Translations under genes and position numbers: made by a program
Notes under the pieces: model-generated
What the model saw: only the letters and a program-made list of their open reading frames with translations
Databases searched by the model: none
Told to the model about the DNA's origin: nothing
In this document: one piece after another, positions 6,694 through 14,818 of the stretch
Layout of the letters: every line of letters begins with the position of its first letter
Position numbering within the stretch: position 1 is the first letter of the stretch
Assembly: GCA_016210495.1 (NCBI GenBank)
Contig: JACQUC010000096.1
Location: 1-25,704 of the forward strand
DNA length: 25,704 nucleotides
Direction: 5' to 3'
Source of the DNA: Chloroflexota bacterium
GTDB taxonomy: Bacteria; Chloroflexota; FW602-bin22; JACPRP01

Positions 6694-7857
6694 CTATTCA
6701 CCGTACAGCTTCTTAATAAATCCGCTGTCATCCAGCTCTTTCACAAAGCGATTGTCATAGAAGTCCTTCACATTGGCAGTGGCTGCCTTGGGATTGTTAC
6801 TGTTTTGTTCGAGGAGCAACCGCATACCCTTTTCGGTGACATACGGCGCTTTCGCTTTGGCCGTTGCCTTCTTGCTAACGAACTCGTAGGCCTCGTCCAA
6901 AGCCGCGGCGTCTTCCATCTTCAAGTAGTTCTTCATAACGTTGACACTGAACTGCTTCTGCGTCTTCAGGTAGTGGATGCCTTCCGTGAAGGCCCTCACA
7001 AAGCGCCGGACCGCCTCTTCGTTCTCCCTCATGTACTTCTTGTTCACCGCCAGGGCGCCCTGCTCAATACTGACGTCCATTTCAGTTAGATCGCCAAGAA
7101 CCTTGAGGCCCATTTTTTCCGTGATGTACAGGATTGGGGGTGACAGTACTGTTCCGTGGTTTGCTCCTGTCTGCAACGCGCTTAGGCGAGCGGACAAACC
7201 GCCTGTCTGAACTATGGTCACATCCTCGTCGGGCTTTAGTCCAAACTCTTGCAGCGCCAGGACGGTGACGAAGTGCGAGGCGGAACCGAAGCCACTAACG
7301 CCAACCGTCTTTCCTTTGAGATCTTTCGGCTCGTTAATCGAGGCGACCGTCACGAACTTGTAAGGGAGAACCGGAGCGCCGGTGGCAACCTGGACCACGT
7401 CCGCGCCCCCGAGTGCCGCGCTGACGAGCGGCGCTCCGCCGATCCCGGCGACCTGGAGATCGCCACCGATTAGCGCCTGCATCACCTTCGTGCCGCCCTC
7501 GACGAACAGCAACTCGACGTCGAGCGCGTTTTTCTCAAAAAGGCCCGCTTCTTTGGTTACCCACAGAGGTAGAAACGACGCATCGACCGCGGCGTAAGCG
7601 GCCCTCATCTTGATTACCTGCGGCTTCGGCGTCGGCTTGGCCGTTGGCTTTGGCTCTTCTTTTGCCTGCTGCTTGGGTTCTGCCTTGGGCGCCTGGGTAG
7701 GCGCTGGCTTCGGCTCTTCCTTGACCACCTGCTTGGGTTCCTGCTTGGGCGCCTCCGCCGGCTTGCTCGGCGCCGGAGCAGCCGTGCAAGAGACCAGAGC
7801 GAGCGCCAATCCCATGAAGAGGGTCACCACCAGTCGGGAAATGCCAATGGTCTTCAC
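6694..7857 (-). CDS. ABC-type substrate-binding lipoprotein (NMT1/SsuA-like), copy 2
   Basis: A 387-residue secreted lipoprotein. Residues 1-23 form a lipoprotein signal peptide ending in the lipobox LVSC with Cys24. Residues 25-80 are a low-complexity tether of Pro, Lys, Glu, Gln and Ala containing two copies of KEEPKP. The rest is a type 2 periplasmic binding fold of the NMT1/taurine-nitrate class, with KMRAAYAAVDASFLPLWVTKE at its start and the DLKGKTVGVSG segment typical of these proteins. The start is GTG at 7857 with AAGGAGG upstream. The C-terminus ELDDSGFIKKLYGE is nearly identical to that of the lipoprotein at 9652-10800, so the two are paralogues. No permease or ATPase gene accompanies it. 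The ligand is unknown; the context suggests an organic acid. Confidence 0.92.
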   Translation of the reverse strand: MKTIGISRLVVTLFMGLALALVSCTAAPAPSKPAEAPKQEPKQVVKEEPKPAPTQAPKAEPKQQAKEEPKPTAKPTPKPQVIKMRAAYAAVDASFLPLWVTKEAGLFEKNALDVELLFVEGGTKVMQALIGGDLQVAGIGGAPLVSAALGGADVVQVATGAPVLPYKFVTVASINEPKDLKGKTVGVSGFGSASHFVTVLALQEFGLKPDEDVTIVQTGGLSARLSALQTGANHGTVLSPPILYITEKMGLKVLGDLTEMDVSIEQGALAVNKKYMRENEEAVRRFVRAFTEGIHYLKTQKQFSVNVMKNYLKMEDAAALDEAYEFVSKKATAKAKAPYVTEKGMRLLLEQNSNNPKAATANVKDFYDNRFVKELDDSGFIKKLYGE

Positions 7858-7953
7858 AGGTTTTCCTCCTTACAATCTTGGACTTTGCACACAGTGCTCC
7901 GTGGGTTACCGATGGTGTTAGCTTATGCCCAACAGATTTCTCCCACCCGCAAA

Positions 7954-9402
7954 TCAAGGTGCGACCAGTGGCCGGCTCACACCGGCGGCGTTCTGGCCAG
8001 CAATGCGGGCAAAGGTCAAGCAGGTGGTCAGCATCGAGCAAGTAACCTGATAGTTCCCCTTATAGTATCTCGTGCCTGCGGGAGTCGTGTAGTATCTCCC
8101 GGAGAAAAACCCTCCGATCATCTCCCCGCAGGCGAACAGTCCCGGTATCGGCACGTCATCCCTATCCATCACCTGAGCCTTGGCATTGATCTTCGGCCCA
8201 CCCAACGTGCAGTTGAGCCCTGGCCAGACCGGGTACACCACGTAGTACGGTGGTGTATCGATGGGCATCAGGAAGTCCTTCTTCGGCACGCCAAGCTGTA
8301 TGGCCCGGCCCATTCGCACCGCCTCGTTGTATTCGTCGATGGTGTGTCGCAACACCTCGATGTCCACGCCGATGTGCCTGGATATGCCCTCGACGCTATC
8401 CGTCGTGAACAACACCTCCGGCGTAGTGAACTTCTCCACCAGTTCAGGCTTCAGCGACTTTATCTTCTCGTCTATGATGTAGGCGACCTCCTGCCCTGGC
8501 TGGACGAGGACCGAGTTGGCCGCGCTGTCGCTGGTAGTGCCCTCATCCATGTACCGCCGGCCCTCTTTGTTGACCCAGATGGCGTAGTGAACCAGAGGAT
8601 ACTGGAGCTCTCTGTAGGGGCCTACCAGACACGGCGAACCGGGCACCCAGGTCTTGTCGATGTTACGAACGTGGCATTTGTCCAGGTTGACCAGTTTGGC
8701 CCCCTGTTCCTGTGCCATAAGCAAGCCATCACCCATCGAAAATGGCGAGCCCGTTAGCCTGATCTTGTAGGCGAAATCGGGCCCAAACTGTGGCCCAAAG
8801 TACTTCAGCAGCATCTCCTGGTTGGCCTGAAACCCCCCTGTCGCCAGAACGACTGCGCCGGACCGAAGCTCTCTCAGCCCCTCCGCCGTGCGAGCCCTGA
8901 CACCACACACCTTTCCCGCGTCGTCCACAAGGAGCTTCTCGGCCCTGGAGTTGAACAGCACCTCGCAACCCTTCTTTCGCGCCATATCCAGCAACTGCTT
9001 GTTCAGGCCAGCGCCATAGCCCAGAGCGACGCGTTTGTTGTGGGCAGGAATGGCAGGAGGGGGCTTGCCCCATTTCATACCTTCGTTGGTAAGCCACTTC
9101 AACATCCCATCGACGTTATCGCGCCAGGCTCGTATCAGTTCCGAGTCCACGCGGCCTTCCGTGAAGCGCATGGCTTCCTCCACCTTCTCGTCCGCCGAAA
9201 GCCGCGGTGCATCGGGATATCTCTCCTGCTCGTAGGCGATCGCTACGGCTCCGCCCGCACGCGAAGTGTTGGTGTCCGAGATGTCGGGCGCTTTCTCCAG
9301 CACGATACTGCTCGCTCCCGCTGCCCTCGCGGCCAGTGCCGCGGTCAGCCCCGCTGCCCCCGCACCAACCAGCACGACATCTGCCCGACCCGCCAAGTCC
9401 AT
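7954..9402 (-). CDS. FAD-binding oxidoreductase (FrdA/3-ketosteroid dehydrogenase/TcuA-like)
   Basis: A 482-residue FAD-binding-2 family enzyme of a different branch from the two AprA-like proteins. The Rossmann motif VLVGAGAAGL lies at about residues 11-20, followed by LEKAPD, which contains the acidic residue for the FAD ribose. VVLATGGF is near residue 195, GSPFSMGDG near 225, and the second FAD contact PGLFACGEMIGG near 430. Relatives oxidise or reduce carbon-carbon bonds next to carboxylate or keto groups, such as fumarate, tricarballylate or 3-ketosteroids. ATG at 9402 is chosen over the in-frame TTG at 9414 because the ribosome site GGAGGAG lies between them. It sits between the two substrate-binding lipoprotein genes. 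Its C-terminus is the closest match to the remnant at 5067-5180. Confidence 0.9.
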   Translation of the reverse strand: MDLAGRADVVLVGAGAAGLTAALAARAAGASSIVLEKAPDISDTNTSRAGGAVAIAYEQERYPDAPRLSADEKVEEAMRFTEGRVDSELIRAWRDNVDGMLKWLTNEGMKWGKPPPAIPAHNKRVALGYGAGLNKQLLDMARKKGCEVLFNSRAEKLLVDDAGKVCGVRARTAEGLRELRSGAVVLATGGFQANQEMLLKYFGPQFGPDFAYKIRLTGSPFSMGDGLLMAQEQGAKLVNLDKCHVRNIDKTWVPGSPCLVGPYRELQYPLVHYAIWVNKEGRRYMDEGTTSDSAANSVLVQPGQEVAYIIDEKIKSLKPELVEKFTTPEVLFTTDSVEGISRHIGVDIEVLRHTIDEYNEAVRMGRAIQLGVPKKDFLMPIDTPPYYVVYPVWPGLNCTLGGPKINAKAQVMDRDDVPIPGLFACGEMIGGFFSGRYYTTPAGTRYYKGNYQVTCSMLTTCLTFARIAGQNAAGVSRPLVAP

Positions 9403-9477
9403 AAACTCCTCCAATCCGGCGCTGCATCTCTTCCGAACTGCTAGCCACTGCCCGCATCAGTTCTGAACGCGCCGCCC

Positions 9478-9507
9478 GTAGCCACGCGTAGCCGTACCCT
9501 TCAGGGT
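9478..9507 (+). repeat. GTAG-tagged hairpin repeat E (double tag)
   Basis: Two GTAGCC tags ten bases apart (9478 and 9488) precede a short ACCC / GGGT stem with loop TTCA. It lies in the 249-base gap between the flavoprotein and lipoprotein genes; that gap otherwise holds only copy F and no gene. Confidence 0.65.
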
Positions 9508-9580
9508 GCTCCCCACTGCCGCCTGTCTATGCAAGCGATTGGTTTGCAAACTGGTGCCTCAGCTTCACGAACGGCTGCCG

Positions 9581-9603
9581 CGCAAGCTGAAGCTTGCGGC
9601 TAC
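9581..9603 (-). repeat. GTAG-tagged hairpin repeat F
   Basis: On the minus strand, GTAGC leads into the stem CGCAAGC / GCTTGCG with a TTCA loop. It faces copy E, 70 bases away, so the two tags point inward from opposite sides. Confidence 0.75.
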
Positions 9604-9651
9604 GGTTTCAGCTATCAGTCCCTCACCCGTTGCGGCTGCTTCCCCAGCGAG

Positions 9652-10800
9652 CTACTCGTACAGCTTCTTGATAAACCCGCTGTCGTCCAGTTCCTTCACA
9701 AGGCTGTTGTCGAAAAACGCTTCCGGCTTGGCACCTTTAGCTTTGGGATTCTCGTCCGCCACCTCGTTCAGTTGCGCCTGAACTGCGTCGGCAGGCAGAT
9801 ACGGGACTCTGGGAGTGACCTTTGGCAAGACCGTGTCGTAGGTTTCCTCCAACATTTCCTTGTCGTCGGTCTTCGTGTACTCGCCTATCACTTTCATGGC
9901 GTAATTCCTGTCCTTCTTGGCCACCGCGATACCTTCCACATAGGCCTTCATGAAGTTCAGCATCGTTTCCCGGTTCTTGGCAAGATAGCCCTTGCTGATG
10001 GCCAACGTGGTCTGTATGAAAGGTATTTCGAGCTCGGCGAGATTCAGCACTTCGTTCATCCCGGCCTGCTTGGCCTTCAAGGTGGTGGGCGGTCCCAGGA
10101 TTGCAGCCTGGACACCGCCCGATAGCAGAGCCGCCAGCCTCTCGGGCGGACCACCAGCGGCCACCAGAGTCACGTCCTTGTCAGGCTCTAACTTGTACCT
10201 TTGCAACGCGGTGCGAGTCGCGAAGTCACCACTGGACCCAAGACGCCCAGCCGCCACCGTCTTGCCCTTCAGGTCTTCCATACGCTTTATCTCAGGGCGC
10301 CCGTAGAGGTAGAAAACCAGTACGTTAGTTGTCCCCGCGATGAAGATCAGGTCTCCGCCCTCAACGGTAGCATTCACCACCGGTCCGCCGCCCGTCTGCG
10401 CCAGGTTTATTTCTCCCGCAAGCATGGACTGGACCAACGTAGAACTCGTCGCGATGTACGTTACCTCGACGTCAAGCCCATACTTCTGGAACAGGCCCTT
10501 TTCCTTCGCAACCCAAAGAGGCGCCTGCATACCGCTAAGCGCGCTGTAGGCCACCTTCTGCTTCACCGGTGGCTTAGCTTCCTTCTTGGGCTCGGCTACC
10601 GGTTTGCTCTCTTTCGCCACCGGTTTGGCCTCTGGTTTCGCCTCCTTGGCCGGCGCTGCTGCTTTGGGGACCTCGGTCGGCGCCGCCTTGGGCGCCTGGG
10701 TCGGAGTCGCAGGCGCTGGCGCCGGTTGTGCGCAACCCGCAACCAGTGCGATCAACAGGAACGCGACGAAAGCTAGGGTGTGCCATTTGTGGTGCTTCAC
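9652..10800 (-). CDS. ABC-type substrate-binding lipoprotein (NMT1/SsuA-like), copy 1
   Basis: A 382-residue secreted lipoprotein. Residues 1-22 form a signal peptide with lipobox LVAGC, lipidated at Cys23. Residues 24-81 are a Pro/Ala/Lys/Glu tether (TQAPK, AKPEAKPVAK) of almost the same length as in copy 2. From residue 82 it has the NMT1-type binding fold (KVAYSALSGMQAPLWVAKEKG, then DLKGKTVAAGRLGSSG). The GTG start at 10800 is fixed by AGGAGGTAA upstream. It lies 88 bases downstream of the AprA-like flavoprotein. Its C-terminus matches copy 2, which indicates gene duplication within the cluster, while the binding domains have diverged, so the ligands may differ. There is no partner permease in the window. 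Confidence 0.92.
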   Translation of the reverse strand: MKHHKWHTLAFVAFLLIALVAGCAQPAPAPATPTQAPKAAPTEVPKAAAPAKEAKPEAKPVAKESKPVAEPKKEAKPPVKQKVAYSALSGMQAPLWVAKEKGLFQKYGLDVEVTYIATSSTLVQSMLAGEINLAQTGGGPVVNATVEGGDLIFIAGTTNVLVFYLYGRPEIKRMEDLKGKTVAAGRLGSSGDFATRTALQRYKLEPDKDVTLVAAGGPPERLAALLSGGVQAAILGPPTTLKAKQAGMNEVLNLAELEIPFIQTTLAISKGYLAKNRETMLNFMKAYVEGIAVAKKDRNYAMKVIGEYTKTDDKEMLEETYDTVLPKVTPRVPYLPADAVQAQLNEVADENPKAKGAKPEAFFDNSLVKELDDSGFIKKLYE

Positions 10801-10888
10801 GACCGATTACCTCCTTTTGCCTTTGTAATCCGCTTCCAACATCAGACGCGATCGAAGCCGCCAGAAACCCATCAGCAGAAAGGCGAGC

Positions 10889-12646
10889 CTACTCCTTGTC
10901 CTCAACAAAGAACTGCACGGGATTGGGTTTCCTGCCGTAGGTCTCAGGTTTGACGGGATACCGCCAGACAGGGATGTGCTCCATACGAACACTCAATCCG
11001 CCTGTCGATCGCCGCAGAGCGATCCATTTGAGCCAGTTGTCGTCGTCCCGGTAGGGATATTCCTCCCGGTAGTGTTCGCCGCGGCTTTCCTTCCTTTCCA
11101 GCGCCGACAAAAACACCAGCTCGGCGCACTGCACGTAGTTCCTGGCCTCGTTGGCCTTGACAAGCTCGTGGGGACTGGAAGCGGCGATCTCGTCCAGCGA
11201 TTCCGCCACGTCCTTGAGCCGCGTCAGGACCTTCTTGATCCTTTTCTCGTGCTTGAACGTGCTGTACTCCGCCGGCACGGTAGTCTCCATCACGCGAGTA
11301 AAGACATCATCAGGCGCGATGCCGACCCTGCGTGCCAGGGGCGCGAAAGCCCTTTCCTGCAAGCCGCAGACCTGATTGGGTTTGTTTGGTAATTGACCGA
11401 TCGCGCTGGCATACCTGGCGGCGCTTTCGCCGGCGCGATATCCCGAGACACAGCAGTAGGCCAGGTTCAGCCCACCGACCGCGTAGGTGCCGTGAGGGAG
11501 ATACTTGGTCGACCCCCCAGCGCCGAATAGCCCCGGCAGGCTCGTCTCGCAACCCGTATTGACCCAGATTCCTCCGCCGCCAGAGCTGCAGAAGACGCCG
11601 TTGAATGGCCCGTACTCCACCTTTTGCTTGCTTAGATCGACCCCTTTCAGGTCGAACATGTGCATAATTCGCGGCACCACGCGACGAAGTCGAGCGAGCG
11701 CCTCGGGCGACAGGTGGCGCATATCGCAATAGATCGGGCCACGGCCCTCCAAGGCCTCCTTGCAAAACGCCTGCACCAGGTTGCTCTTCTTGGACCTCTC
11801 CATAAGACCCGGATCGTATTTCTCCATAAACCTCTCGCCCAGAGCATTCACAAAGTAGGCGCCCAGGCCCTGGATCATATTGAGGCCCGCGGCATAGCTG
11901 TTGTGATCCCACACTTGAAGGTGCCCGGTCGTCACGAACTCCATACCGATGAGGTCGGCACCAGCGCGCAAGCCCATCGCCTGGCCATCGCCCGTGATGT
12001 TGTCGACGTAGTTGCCGCCTCGCTTCGGGTAGATGCAGCCTGCCGAGAGGATGGTAGCCTTGGACTCAAACACGAACTTCTCGCCCGTCCGCGTGTCGAA
12101 GCCAACCGCCCCCACGACCTTGCCCTGGGTAGGGTGCAGGCCATCCGAGGTCAACAGGTCTGTAACCACCACTCTTTCGATCAGCCTGACGTTCTTCTTC
12201 AGGACCTGCTCGCGCATCGTCTCCATCAGCTTTTTGCCGTGGAACATCAGTATGCGAGTGACCCGGTGCGCCCGCCCCACAGCGCGCACGATGTTGCCCT
12301 TGTCATCCCTCTCGAAGGCCATCCCCCAGCCATCCATGTCCCTTATGCGCTGAACCTGGTCCTCGAGAAGAACCCGCACCCAATCCTGATCGTTGAGGTA
12401 ATCGCCCCTCCTGACGATCTCCTGCATCCACAGCTCGAGGTCGTCTTCTGGCAAAGGTGCGAGCATAGCGCCGGCAGCCGACGTGCTTGAGCCGCTGCGA
12501 GAGACGCGGGCCTTATCGACCAGCACGACGTCGTCGACGAAGTCAGCCGCTCGCACGGCCGCCCACGTACCCGCGAGTCCGCCGCCTATGATGAGCACAT
12601 CCGCCCGGATGACTTGGCCGTTATCTATGTGATCAAATGGCCCCAC
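10889..12646 (-). CDS. AprA/FrdA-like FAD-dependent oxidoreductase
   Basis: A 585-residue homologue of APS reductase alpha and fumarate reductase flavoproteins. The Rossmann motif LIIGGGLAG lies at about residues 18-26, followed by VDKARVSRSGSSTSAAG; the second FAD contact PGLFGAGGSTKYLPHG is near 400, and the C-terminal domain ends with SALERKESRGEHYREEYP. The frame stays open upstream to 12727 inside the UbiD gene, but residues encoded there (RRHRAKHRAQ...) look like shadow translation. I place the start at GTG 12646, which overlaps the UbiD stop by 22 bases and suggests translational coupling. No good ribosome site precedes it, so the exact start is uncertain. It resembles the 556-2232 protein in architecture but has no adjacent ferredoxin; the ferredoxin at 5187 may serve it. 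Confidence 0.88.
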   Translation of the reverse strand: MGPFDHIDNGQVIRADVLIIGGGLAGTWAAVRAADFVDDVVLVDKARVSRSGSSTSAAGAMLAPLPEDDLELWMQEIVRRGDYLNDQDWVRVLLEDQVQRIRDMDGWGMAFERDDKGNIVRAVGRAHRVTRILMFHGKKLMETMREQVLKKNVRLIERVVVTDLLTSDGLHPTQGKVVGAVGFDTRTGEKFVFESKATILSAGCIYPKRGGNYVDNITGDGQAMGLRAGADLIGMEFVTTGHLQVWDHNSYAAGLNMIQGLGAYFVNALGERFMEKYDPGLMERSKKSNLVQAFCKEALEGRGPIYCDMRHLSPEALARLRRVVPRIMHMFDLKGVDLSKQKVEYGPFNGVFCSSGGGGIWVNTGCETSLPGLFGAGGSTKYLPHGTYAVGGLNLAYCCVSGYRAGESAARYASAIGQLPNKPNQVCGLQERAFAPLARRVGIAPDDVFTRVMETTVPAEYSTFKHEKRIKKVLTRLKDVAESLDEIAASSPHELVKANEARNYVQCAELVFLSALERKESRGEHYREEYPYRDDDNWLKWIALRRSTGGLSVRMEHIPVWRYPVKPETYGRKPNPVQFFVEDKE

Positions 12647-14082
12647 TGCTGCCTGGCCTTCTTCCTGAGCTCTATGCTTGGCTCGGTGACGACGGGGTGC
12701 TGCTCTTTCCATTCGTAAGGCCAGCACGCGTCGATAATCGCCCGTGAATTGAAGCCCTTCTTATCCTTGGGAATCGCCGGGTCCAGCGGGCCGCTCCAGG
12801 CACGGTTGATGAAGTCGATAGAGCCGACGGGGTCCGACCGCGTGCACATCGCCCAGATCACGTCGTTGAGGTCGGAAGGGTCCACGTCGTCGTCGACGAC
12901 GACCACGTAGCGGCCAAGATAGGCTCCCGAATGGCACATGGCCGCGACCTGTCCCGCCTGGCGCGCGTGACCCGGATAGCGCTGGCGAATGGCTACCGCG
13001 ACGAGCAGCCTGCTGCCGCCGACGGCGTGACACCAGGCGCCGGCTACGTCGGGAACGCCGGCCTTCTCCAGGTCCTCCATCAAGTGAGCCGAACGTAAGA
13101 AAGCCCGGCAATGAGCCTGCTCGTTCGGGGGCTTGCCTGGAGGTGAGCCCTGGACGATGGGGTTGTTCCGATGGTAGACCGCCTGAACGCGAATGACCGG
13201 CTCCTCGCGGCTACCGCTGGCGTAGTAGCCCGTCCATTCGCCAAAAGGGCCCTCGGGCAGAAAATCGCCGGGGTAGGCATAGCCCTCGAGCGCCAGCTCG
13301 GCATTCGCGGGAATCGGTAGGCCGGTTATGCGGCCACGTATCACCTCGATCGGCGCCCCTTTCACGCCGCCGGCCCAGGCGAACTCGTCCACGCCGAGCG
13401 GCACCTCGGAGCACGCTGCAAGGTAGAGCACGGGCTCGACACCCGTCGCCACGACCACCGGGCAGGGCTGGTTGCGCTCGAAGTACTTGTCGCGGTGAAG
13501 TCTGCCGTGCTTACCCGGCGAGATATAGAACCCGATGCGATTCCGGTCGTGTACCATCACGCGGTAGGTCCCACTGTTGACCCAGCCGGTGTCGGGATCG
13601 ACGGTGATGTCCATCGACCCGGTGCCGAGATAGCGGCCCCCATCGTGCTCGTGCCATTTCGGCGCGGGGAACTTCAGGACGTCCACGTCCTCCCCGGTGT
13701 GCAGGTTCTCGAGAACGGGGCCATCGTCCACATACAGCGGAGGAATCGGCGCCAGCTTGCGCAGCCGCCCGCGCCATTCCTCCACCAGTTCCTGCGCCGA
13801 CGCGTCCACCGGCAGGCCAAGGCTAAGAGCGATGCGCCGCAGCGAGCCGAAGATGTTGACGAGCACGCGGTATCCCTTGGGATAGCCGGGAATGCTATCG
13901 AAGACCGCGATAGGAGCATTCTCGGTGTGCTGCAGCAGGTCTGTTGCCAGACCAATGTCCTCGTCCGCGCTGGCACCCTCGACGTCTTTCACCTCGCCCA
14001 GTTGCCTGGACAGTTCGATCCATTCGCGGAAGTCCTTATACTTTGTTCGGGGACTCAAGTCGCCGATGACGACCCCGCTCAC
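12625..14082 (-). CDS. UbiD-family prenyl-FMN-dependent decarboxylase
   Basis: A 485-residue UbiD family (de)carboxylase. The first conserved block, NSGTYRVMVHDRNRIG (about 167-183), carries the Asn and Arg that bind Mn/prenyl-FMN and substrate, followed by SPGKHGR. The second, EGPFGEWTGYY (about 277-287), carries the catalytic Glu pair of the Arg-Glu-Glu triad known from Fdc1 and UbiD. The family reversibly decarboxylates aromatic, heteroaromatic or alpha,beta-unsaturated acids using prenylated FMN made by UbiX. UbiX is not in this window. The GTG start at 14082 has GAGGAGG upstream, placed right at the stop of the cupin gene (15 bases between genes), and the 3' end overlaps the flavoprotein gene. 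It is likely the carbon-carbon bond-breaking enzyme of the cluster. Substrate unknown. Confidence 0.95.
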   Translation of the reverse strand: MSGVVIGDLSPRTKYKDFREWIELSRQLGEVKDVEGASADEDIGLATDLLQHTENAPIAVFDSIPGYPKGYRVLVNIFGSLRRIALSLGLPVDASAQELVEEWRGRLRKLAPIPPLYVDDGPVLENLHTGEDVDVLKFPAPKWHEHDGGRYLGTGSMDITVDPDTGWVNSGTYRVMVHDRNRIGFYISPGKHGRLHRDKYFERNQPCPVVVATGVEPVLYLAACSEVPLGVDEFAWAGGVKGAPIEVIRGRITGLPIPANAELALEGYAYPGDFLPEGPFGEWTGYYASGSREEPVIRVQAVYHRNNPIVQGSPPGKPPNEQAHCRAFLRSAHLMEDLEKAGVPDVAGAWCHAVGGSRLLVAVAIRQRYPGHARQAGQVAAMCHSGAYLGRYVVVVDDDVDPSDLNDVIWAMCTRSDPVGSIDFINRAWSGPLDPAIPKDKKGFNSRAIIDACWPYEWKEQHPVVTEPSIELRKKARQQWGHLIT

Positions 14083-14097
14083 TGTGGCCTCCTCGTA

Positions 14098-14607
14098 TCA
14101 CTTGAATTCAGGAGAGTTCTCTTTCTGCTCGATGAAGTGGCCGATGGCGTCGGTATAGCCTCTATAAATGAAGGCCATCCACTTGCAGTTCTCGCCAGGC
14201 CGCTTGTTGTAGTGCTTGTGCACCACCCCACCAGGCGTGATCGGTAGGAGCAGCAAGTCACCCGCCTCCCACTCGAACTTCTCGTCATTGACCTCGGTAT
14301 AGCCCTCACCTTCGATGACGTAAATGACAAGGCCGCCCTGGTGGCGATGCTTGCCCGAATGGGTGTGGATATCGTGAATAAACACTTGCCAGTCCCTGAG
14401 AACCGTGTCGGTATCGTTCTCGCGGGAGATGAAGAACTTGAGATAGCCCTGGCGCGACTGCTCCCAGGGCTGGTCGTCGTGCTTCACGACGACCTTACGC
14501 TTGAACGCTCGGTCCCGGAGCTCCATTAGATACTTTACGGTGCGCTCGTACGAATCGCGAATGGATGGCTCGCGCTCGCGCGTGCGCACACGCTCGGTCT
14601 CTGCCAC
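14098..14607 (-). CDS. Cupin-domain protein, first gene of the cluster
   Basis: A 169-residue protein with one conserved beta-barrel cupin domain in its C-terminal two-thirds: HDIHTHSGKHRHQGGLVIYVIEGEGY is motif 1 and WEAGDLLLLPI followed by GGVVHKHYN is motif 2. The His residues usual for metal binding are present, but the Glu normally found after HxH in motif 1 is missing (HRHQGG). The frame is open to 14868, but the extra residues cross the promoter. GTG at 14607 is chosen because it has AAAGGGGG just upstream and lies about 15 bases from the predicted transcription start. Cupins next to UbiD genes could be dioxygenases, isomerases or ligand-binding proteins; the role here is open. Confidence 0.85.
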   Translation of the reverse strand: MAETERVRTREREPSIRDSYERTVKYLMELRDRAFKRKVVVKHDDQPWEQSRQGYLKFFISRENDTDTVLRDWQVFIHDIHTHSGKHRHQGGLVIYVIEGEGYTEVNDEKFEWEAGDLLLLPITPGGVVHKHYNKRPGENCKWMAFIYRGYTDAIGHFIEQKENSPEFK

Positions 14608-14628
14608 TTTGCCCCCTTTAGCGCAGCC

Positions 14629-14657
14629 ATAATAACACCGGGCTGCTGCGCTGTCAA
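14629..14657 (-). promoter_or_regulatory. Sigma-70 promoter of the long catabolic cluster
   Basis: On the minus strand, perfect -35 TTGACA (14657-14652), 17-base spacer and -10 TATTAT (14634-14629). It precedes the cupin GTG by about 22 bases, so the leader is very short. No comparable promoter was found in the gaps downstream, which fits one transcript through to about 5067. Confidence 0.8.
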
Positions 14658-14735
14658 TAGTTCGAGTTTCCTGCTGCCACTCCCCTGGCACGCAGCTTGC
14701 AGCGTAGGCCTGGTAGGGCTGGCGCGGCCGTGTGT

Positions 14736-14765
14736 TTGACAAATCCGCCGCTCCGATGGTAATAC
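14736..14765 (+). promoter_or_regulatory. Sigma-70 promoter of the endonuclease III operon
   Basis: -35 TTGACA (14736-14741), 18-base spacer, -10 TAATAC (14760-14765), about 50 bases before the ATG at 14819. It is divergent from the cluster promoter at 14629-14657; about 80 bases separate the two -35 boxes. Confidence 0.7.
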
Positions 14766-14818
14766 TGTATCGTGTGGCCTGGTGAGGCTGGGCGAGAAAA
14801 GTTTGCCCGAGGAGAGTT

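Noticed and set aside
12647..12727. N-terminal extension of the AprA-like flavoprotein inside the UbiD gene
   Set aside because: The residues are an Arg/His-rich shadow of UbiD codons and precede the Rossmann fold without adding any family feature.
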